Source: Spirochaetota bacterium
GTDB taxonomy: Bacteria > Spirochaetota > Leptospiria > Turneriellales > Turneriellaceae
Direction of reading: 5' to 3'
DNA: 10,235 nt
Assembly (NCBI GenBank): GCA_963205035.1
Contig: CAUJII010000067.1
Location: 1-10,235 of the forward strand
Under the pieces are notes generated by a model that saw nothing but the letters and a program-made list of their open reading frames with translations, searched no databases and was not told where the DNA came from. This document shows positions 6,059 through 10,235 of the stretch, piece by piece (the stretch's first letter is position 1; the number at the start of each line of letters is the position of its first letter). The translations under genes were made by a program, and so were the position numbers.

Positions 6059-6964
6059 ATGTTAGCCGTCGATCAAATCCAGTTAAATTTTAACCCGGCC
6101 TCGCTCATGCTCTTGAATGTCATTTTAGGGTTTGTCATGTTCGGGGTGGCACTCGATATGCGCACGAGCGACTTCAAGCATGTCTTTGTAACTCCGAAGC
6201 CTGTCATCATAGGGCTCGTCGCGCAGTTTATTTTTTTGCCGGCACTCACTTGGGTGATGACCATGCTCATCCAACCGGCGCCGAGTATCGCGCTCGGTAT
6301 GATCCTTGTCGCAGCCTGCCCTGGGGGGAATGTTTCGAATTTCATCACACATTATAGCCGAGGCAACACTGCGCTCAGCGTCAGCATGACTGCTATCTCA
6401 ACAGCAGTCGCTATTTTTATGACGCCATTTAACCTCACATTTTGGGCATCGCTCAACCCTGAAACGAGTCAACTCCTCACAAAAATTGCTGTCGACCCCC
6501 TCGACATGCTGCTTTCGGTTTTCATGCTCTTGGGAGTTCCCATGATGCTTGGACTTCTCATTTCGCACAAGGCACCGAGTGTCGCGAAAAAGCTCCACAA
6601 ACCAATGCGCGTCTTTTCGCTGGTAGTTTTTGCTTTCTTCATCGTCGGCGCGCTCGCGGCAAATTGGTCTCATTTCTTAAACTACGTGGGGTATGTCGTC
6701 TTCTACGTTTTCGCACAAAACGCAATGGCTCTGGCAACGGCCTACTTTTCGGCTCTCGGCGTGGGGCTTAAAGAAGCGGACCGCCGCGCCGTGGCGATTG
6801 AAGTCGGAATCCAGAACTCGGGTTTGGGATTAACTCTCATTTTCACATTTTTTCACGGCTTGGGCGGCATGGCACTCATCGCCGCGTGGTGGGGTGTGTG
6901 GCACATTATCTCTGGCATGGCACTCGGAACGCTTTGGGCGCGGCGCCCGCCTAAAGAAGCCTGA
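6059..6964 (+). CDS. BASS-family (bile acid:sodium symporter-like) transporter
   Basis: A 301-residue very hydrophobic protein with about 9-10 membrane segments, the usual length for the family. Visible family signatures are CPGGNVSN (87-94) and EVGIQNSGLGL (248-258). In structurally studied bacterial ASBT proteins the corresponding Glu and Gln bind Na+ at site 2, here E248 and Q252. BASS members move organic anions with Na+, including bile salts and, in plant plastids, pyruvate and other 2-oxo acids. The gene begins one base after the ThDP enzyme stop, with AAGGGA inside the previous gene as ribosome-binding site, and its stop overlaps the next start (TGATG). The context suggests it transports a substrate or product of the neighbouring enzymes, most plausibly a 2-oxo acid. 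The substrate is inferred, not shown. Confidence 0.9.
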   Translation: MLAVDQIQLNFNPASLMLLNVILGFVMFGVALDMRTSDFKHVFVTPKPVIIGLVAQFIFLPALTWVMTMLIQPAPSIALGMILVAACPGGNVSNFITHYSRGNTALSVSMTAISTAVAIFMTPFNLTFWASLNPETSQLLTKIAVDPLDMLLSVFMLLGVPMMLGLLISHKAPSVAKKLHKPMRVFSLVVFAFFIVGALAANWSHFLNYVGYVVFYVFAQNAMALATAYFSALGVGLKEADRRAVAIEVGIQNSGLGLTLIFTFFHGLGGMALIAAWWGVWHIISGMALGTLWARRPPKEA

Positions 6965-7938
6965 TGCGCATTCTCGTGACAGGCGCTGCCGGCTACACCG
7001 GAACGAATCTTATCCGGGGGCTCAAAGGACACACCGTTCTTGCAACCGATGTGCGGTTTGAAAAAGATACACCGCTTATCTTCAAGAATAAAAAAATCCA
7101 CACAGTTTATAGCGACGTGCGCGATTGTGAATCCCTCAGGAAACTTTTTAAGAGCTTCAAGCCTGAAGCCGTCGTGCATCTTGCATCGATTGTGACGCCC
7201 GGAAAAAAGAGTAGCCGCGCGTTTGAGTATGCGGTCGATGTCACCGGGACACAAAACATTCTGAGCGAATGCGTCGCGAGCAACGTTAAGAGACTCATCG
7301 TGACGTCGAGTGGCGCGGCATACGGTTATCACGCCGACAACCCTGTGCCCTTGAGAGAAACCGATCCTGTGCGCGGCAATAAAGAGTTTGCGTATTCATA
7401 CCACAAGCGGCTCGTCGAAGAAATTCTCAGAGAACACACGGCTGCACGCAAAAAACCCGATGTCGTCATCTTCCGTATCGGCACTATTTTAGGCGAAAAA
7501 ACGAAGAATCAAATCACGGCGCTCTTCGAGAAAAAAAATCTGCCGGGCATCTGTAACGCAGACAGTCCGTTTGTATTTATTTGGGACGAAGACGTTGTGG
7601 GAGCGATAACACACGCACTCAAAGTCGACAAGCGCGGCAAGTTTGTAGCCCCCGCAGGAGTTTTCAATCTGGCGGGCGACGGCTGGATGACACTCGACAA
7701 AATTGCAGCGCGGCTTCGGAAAAAAGTCCGCAGATGGCCCGCTCTTTTTTTGAAAGTTCTCTTCGGAGTTCTCAAACCCCTCGGCCTGAGCCGCTATGGC
7801 AGCGAGCAAGTCCGCTTCTTGCAATTTAGACCGGTGCTCGACAACACGCAACTCAAGACGGTTTTTGGTTTTAAGCCCCAAAAAACAAGCGAAGAAGTTT
7901 TCGATTATTATTCCCATGCGCAAAAACTTAACGGATAA
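6964..7938 (+). CDS. NAD-dependent epimerase/dehydratase, extended SDR family
   Basis: A 324-residue extended SDR. The N-terminal nucleotide-binding loop is TGAAGYTG (6-13), the acidic residue D29 ends the second strand, and the active site has S115/S116 (VTSSGAAYG) with Y144 and K148 (YSYHK). D209 in the motif FIWDEDVVGAI matches the FVHVDDVA-type site of sugar epimerases/dehydratases and related reductases. A hydrophobic patch at 258-275 (WPALFLKVLFGVL) could touch the membrane. The substrate is unknown: it could be a nucleotide sugar, a sterol-like or an acyl compound. It starts with an ATG overlapping the transporter stop by one base, and its 3' end overlaps the next gene by 23 bp, so all four proteins are probably made together. 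Confidence 0.88.
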   Translation: MRILVTGAAGYTGTNLIRGLKGHTVLATDVRFEKDTPLIFKNKKIHTVYSDVRDCESLRKLFKSFKPEAVVHLASIVTPGKKSSRAFEYAVDVTGTQNILSECVASNVKRLIVTSSGAAYGYHADNPVPLRETDPVRGNKEFAYSYHKRLVEEILREHTAARKKPDVVIFRIGTILGEKTKNQITALFEKKNLPGICNADSPFVFIWDEDVVGAITHALKVDKRGKFVAPAGVFNLAGDGWMTLDKIAARLRKKVRRWPALFLKVLFGVLKPLGLSRYGSEQVRFLQFRPVLDNTQLKTVFGFKPQKTSEEVFDYYSHAQKLNG

Positions 7939-8677
7939 AATTTTTGTCGTCACAGGTGCAGCCGGCGGTCTGGGGCGCGCCCTCTGCCTTGCTCTCGGCC
8001 ACCGGGGAGCGAAGATTGTCGGTTTCGATGCAGACCCAAAAGCTATCAGAGAGACTTCTTTGTTTCTCAAGCGAGAGAACATCGAACACCGTATAGAGGA
8101 GTTAGATATTACAAACGTAAGAGCTGTGCGGCGTGCCTTAAAGGCCCTTACGAAAGATGGTGTCGACGGCGTCGTCTTAAACGCAGGTATCACCCGCATC
8201 GCCCCCTTCAGCGATACGCCTTTTGAAGAATTCGTGCGCGTCATCGAGGTGAACGTCTTCGGCGCAGTGGTCTTTGCAAAAGAACTCCTATCCACTTTGC
8301 GCGATGCAAAGGGCTCTCTTGTCGGTATTTCGAGCGTGAGCGGGTTTGCTCCACTCCAGAACCGCACTGCGTATTCTGCTTCTAAACATGCGCTCTCAGG
8401 GTTTCTCGAAACATTGCGCAGTGAAGAGAGCGCACTCGACATAACTGTGGTTTATCCCTCTTTTTTAGAAAGTGCAATCCGCAGCCGCTCAGTCGATGGC
8501 CGGGAAGTCAAAAAAAACAAGGGCGTGCTTGCCACACAAGATGCGGCAGAGCGCATCGTGAAGGCAATTATTTGTCGCAAGAAAAGGCTTTATATGCCTT
8601 TCCAATCGCGGCTTGCAAAACTTCTCTGGAATTTCGCTCCGGGGATTTATCTGCGTCTTATGAAACGGCGCGCGTAA
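7916..8677 (+). CDS. Short-chain dehydrogenase/reductase (classical SDR)
   Basis: A 253-residue classical SDR. It has the coenzyme motif TGAAGGLG (13-20), the strand-2 end FDAD, NAG (89-91), the active-site Ser in ISSVSG (138-143) and Y153-xxx-K157 (YSASK). The Asp ending strand 2 (D38) favours NAD(H) over NADP(H). It would oxidise an alcohol or reduce a ketone; the substrate is unknown. The C-terminal part is basic (RKKRLYMPF, then LMKRRA) and contains WNFAPGIYL, suggesting contact with a membrane or an acidic surface. I chose the ATG at 7916 because the coenzyme motif follows at the normal distance; the frame is open further left only because it runs inside the previous gene. Last gene of the operon; no clear terminator is visible in the 51 bp before the convergent ugd stop. 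Confidence 0.9.
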   Translation: MRKNLTDKIFVVTGAAGGLGRALCLALGHRGAKIVGFDADPKAIRETSLFLKRENIEHRIEELDITNVRAVRRALKALTKDGVDGVVLNAGITRIAPFSDTPFEEFVRVIEVNVFGAVVFAKELLSTLRDAKGSLVGISSVSGFAPLQNRTAYSASKHALSGFLETLRSEESALDITVVYPSFLESAIRSRSVDGREVKKNKGVLATQDAAERIVKAIICRKKRLYMPFQSRLAKLLWNFAPGIYLRLMKRRA

Positions 8678-8728
8678 GGAAAAGCCACAGCCTCGCTTGT
8701 TGCGCACCACAACCGCGCTCGCACCCCG

Positions 8729-10105
8729 TCAAAACCAGTTTTGTGCCCGTACGCCGATTTGTGTCACGTTGAAACCCAATGCGTGGAGCTTGTCGGCGTC
8801 GACAACCGTACGCCCATCGAAAACAAACGCGGGTTTTTCCATCTGCGTAAAAATTTTTTGAAAGTCGAGCGCTGCGTATTCGCTCCACGGAGTGAGTATA
8901 ACGAGAGCGTGCGCATCCGATGTTGCGTCGTCGATGTCTTGCGTGTAAGTCACCGATTGATCGATGCCCGCAAGGTCTTTCTTTGCATTCTCTAACGCCT
9001 GCGGGTCATGGATAAAAAGCCGCGCCTTCTCTTCGATGAGCCGTTTGCAGACATAAATTGCCGGCGACTCGCGCGTATCGTTGGTGTCGCCCTTGAAAGC
9101 AAAACCCAAGATCGCAATTTTTTTTCCCGCGACGCTTGAAAATTGTGTTTCGATAATCTGCGAGACAAACCGCCGCGTTTGGTAGTCGTTCATGTCGATG
9201 ACCGCTTGCCAGTAAGCGGCAACTTCGGTTAAGCCCTGTTGACGGCATATATACACCAAATTCAAAATATCTTTCTTAAAACACGAGCCGCCAAACCCCA
9301 CGCTCGCTTCGATGAACTTGGAACCAATGCGCCCGTCGGCACCAATGGCGCGGCTGATCTCTTTGACAGACGCATGTGTTTTTTCACAGAGTGCCGAAAT
9401 ACTATTAATCGACGACACGCGTTGCGCCAAAAAAGCATTCGCAACAAGTTTTGATAATTCCGACGACCAAACATTCGTGAGAAGCACTCTTTCAGGTTTA
9501 ACCCACGCCGTATAAAGCGCCTTGACGCTTTCTGCGGCGGCGCGTCCTGAATCCGTTTCAGCATGACCGATAAGAACTCTGTCTGGGTTTTGCAAATCGC
9601 GAATCGCTGTACCCTCGGCCAAAAACTCGGGGTTCGATAAGACCTCGAATCGCTTACCCTTCGTCTGTGTATTGACAATATTCAATATGGCTTCTGCCGT
9701 TTTCACGGGCACCGTGCTTTTCTCAACGATGAGCGTGCCGCTCTTGCAGTGCTTTTCAATATCGCGCACGGCAAGCTCTGTGTATTGTAGGTCGGCGGCC
9801 ATCCCCTTACCTTCGCCATACTCTTTCGTTGGAGTTCCCACACAAACGAAAACTATGTCGGCTTCGGCTAAAAGCTCGGGTGTGATAATTTTGAAGTGGA
9901 GATTCTTGCCACGCACCTTCTTAACGACTTGGTCGAGGCCTGGTTCAAAAATCGGCAGGGTCTCGCTATTCCATGCGGCGATCCGCGCTGTATTTTGGTC
10001 TGTGACAAAAAACTCAATGCCGGCGTTGTGCTCTGCCATCACAGCCATCGTCGGCCCGCCGACATACCCTGCTCCCAAGCAGACAATTTTTTTCAGATCT
10101 TGCAT
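8729..10105 (-). CDS. ugd: UDP-glucose 6-dehydrogenase (animal-like type)
   Basis: Oxidises UDP-glucose to UDP-glucuronate with two NAD+ in the cytoplasm, feeding polysaccharide synthesis. The 458-residue protein has the Rossmann motif GAGYVGG (11-17), E164 in FLAEGTAI, K219 and N223 in SSELSKLVANAFLAQ, and the catalytic Cys275 in FGGSCFKKD, with D279 nearby. C-terminal NAD/UDP-binding parts include AILGFAFKGDTNDTRES. Stretches such as LPIFEPGL, STVPVKTAE, SNPEFLAEGTAI, NPDRVLIG, NAFLAQRVSSINSISALCE and YWQAVIDMNDYQ are almost the same as in animal UGDH, so this is the long eukaryote-like subgroup rather than the shorter Escherichia coli type. I chose the ATG at 10105 (MQDLKKIVCLGAG) because the Rossmann motif follows at the usual distance; a longer frame from 10204 would add an unlikely 33-residue tail and overlap the divergent gene. 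The motif Gly-x-Gly and all catalytic residues are intact. Confidence 0.93.
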   Translation of the reverse strand: MQDLKKIVCLGAGYVGGPTMAVMAEHNAGIEFFVTDQNTARIAAWNSETLPIFEPGLDQVVKKVRGKNLHFKIITPELLAEADIVFVCVGTPTKEYGEGKGMAADLQYTELAVRDIEKHCKSGTLIVEKSTVPVKTAEAILNIVNTQTKGKRFEVLSNPEFLAEGTAIRDLQNPDRVLIGHAETDSGRAAAESVKALYTAWVKPERVLLTNVWSSELSKLVANAFLAQRVSSINSISALCEKTHASVKEISRAIGADGRIGSKFIEASVGFGGSCFKKDILNLVYICRQQGLTEVAAYWQAVIDMNDYQTRRFVSQIIETQFSSVAGKKIAILGFAFKGDTNDTRESPAIYVCKRLIEEKARLFIHDPQALENAKKDLAGIDQSVTYTQDIDDATSDAHALVILTPWSEYAALDFQKIFTQMEKPAFVFDGRTVVDADKLHALGFNVTQIGVRAQNWF

Positions 10106-10135
10106 GGTGCGCAGACTGTTTTGAAAAGACACAAG

Positions 10136-10159
10136 GTAAATCGAAACTATCGTATTTAC
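10136..10159. promoter_or_regulatory. Inverted repeat in the divergent ugd/NusG-like intergenic region
   Basis: GTAAATCGA (10136-10144) pairs with TCGTATTTAC (10150-10159) except for one bulged T. It sits in the 93-bp region that must hold the control elements of both divergent genes, so it could be an operator. No convincing -35/-10 pair was found. Confidence 0.3.
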
Positions 10160-10198
10160 ACCGTGACGCTTTTCGCCATTGAGCATCATTTCGACACT

Positions 10199-10235
10199 AT
10201 GCAAAAATGGTATGCCCTCTACACCAACCCCCGCG
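10199..10235 (+). CDS. NusG/RfaH-like antitermination factor, first 12 codons only
   Basis: Only the N-terminus MQKWYALYTNPR is in the window; the gene runs off the right edge. The pattern K-W-Y-A-L-Y-T-x-P-R is the typical first strand of specialised NusG paralogues (RfaH/UpxY/LoaP types), which keep RNA polymerase going through long polysaccharide operons. General NusG proteins usually start differently (KWYVVHTYSGYE-like). The position, divergent from ugd, fits a surface-polysaccharide gene cluster to the right. No Shine-Dalgarno sequence is visible before the ATG. The call rests on 12 residues. Confidence 0.6.
   Translation, partial: MQKWYALYTNPR

Noticed and set aside
7489..8442. 317-codon open frame on the minus strand across the epimerase and SDR genes
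   Set aside because: It is antisense to two genes with intact catalytic motifs, has no recognisable domain and a low-complexity Ser/Arg/Ala-rich composition; it is a by-product of GC-rich coding on the other strand.
9672..10124. 150-codon open frame on the plus strand inside ugd
   Set aside because: Antisense to the conserved N-terminal half of UDP-glucose dehydrogenase.

Overview
The window looks like chromosomal DNA of a diderm (Gram-negative) bacterium. It shows the end of an outer-membrane beta-barrel protein, Sec-type signal peptides, gatC next to a tRNA-Asn gene without an encoded CCA end, and an animal-like UDP-glucose dehydrogenase. A spirochaete of the Leptospirales is my best guess, because secreted SH3-like proteins and this gene style fit, but nothing here proves the taxon. 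Most of the window has moderate to high GC. About 1,920-4,250 is visibly AT-richer and has a different gene style.

Left part (1-1,816): the 3' end of an outer-membrane beta-barrel gene runs rightward and overlaps, tail to tail, a SAM-dependent methyltransferase on the minus strand. The methyltransferase follows gatC (subunit C of the tRNA amidotransferase) in one minus-strand unit, but its frame lacks a normal start: the ATG that overlaps the gatC stop is followed six codons later by an in-frame TAG. Facing away from gatC is a tRNA-Asn(GTT) gene. Exactly 100 bp upstream of it lies a broken second copy of its 5' half, split by a hairpin-rich insert.

Accessory part (1,817-4,296): a run of small hairpins follows the tRNA. 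Then come, all on the minus strand, two secreted proteins of unknown function in one operon (the upstream one with a C-terminal SH3-like domain) and a VapBC toxin-antitoxin pair with a palindromic operator in its promoter. A perfect 34-bp palindrome lies at the end of vapC and supplies its stop codon. The location next to a tRNA, the lower GC and the gene content suggest an inserted segment, although no attachment-site pair was found.

Right part (4,297-8,677): four tightly coupled plus-strand genes encode a thiamine-diphosphate enzyme of the acetolactate-synthase type, a BASS-family (bile acid:sodium symporter-like) transporter, an extended SDR (NAD-dependent epimerase/dehydratase) and a classical SDR. 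The spacing is 1 bp, then a 1-bp overlap, then a 23-bp overlap. This layout suggests one pathway in which a 2-oxo acid or similar anion is moved, used in C-C bond chemistry by the ThDP enzyme, and the product is reduced or epimerised. The exact chemistry cannot be read from the sequence.

Right edge (8,729-10,235): UDP-glucose 6-dehydrogenase on the minus strand. Divergent from it are the first 12 codons of a NusG/RfaH-like factor. This pairing is typical of the edge of a surface-polysaccharide cluster that would continue beyond the window.
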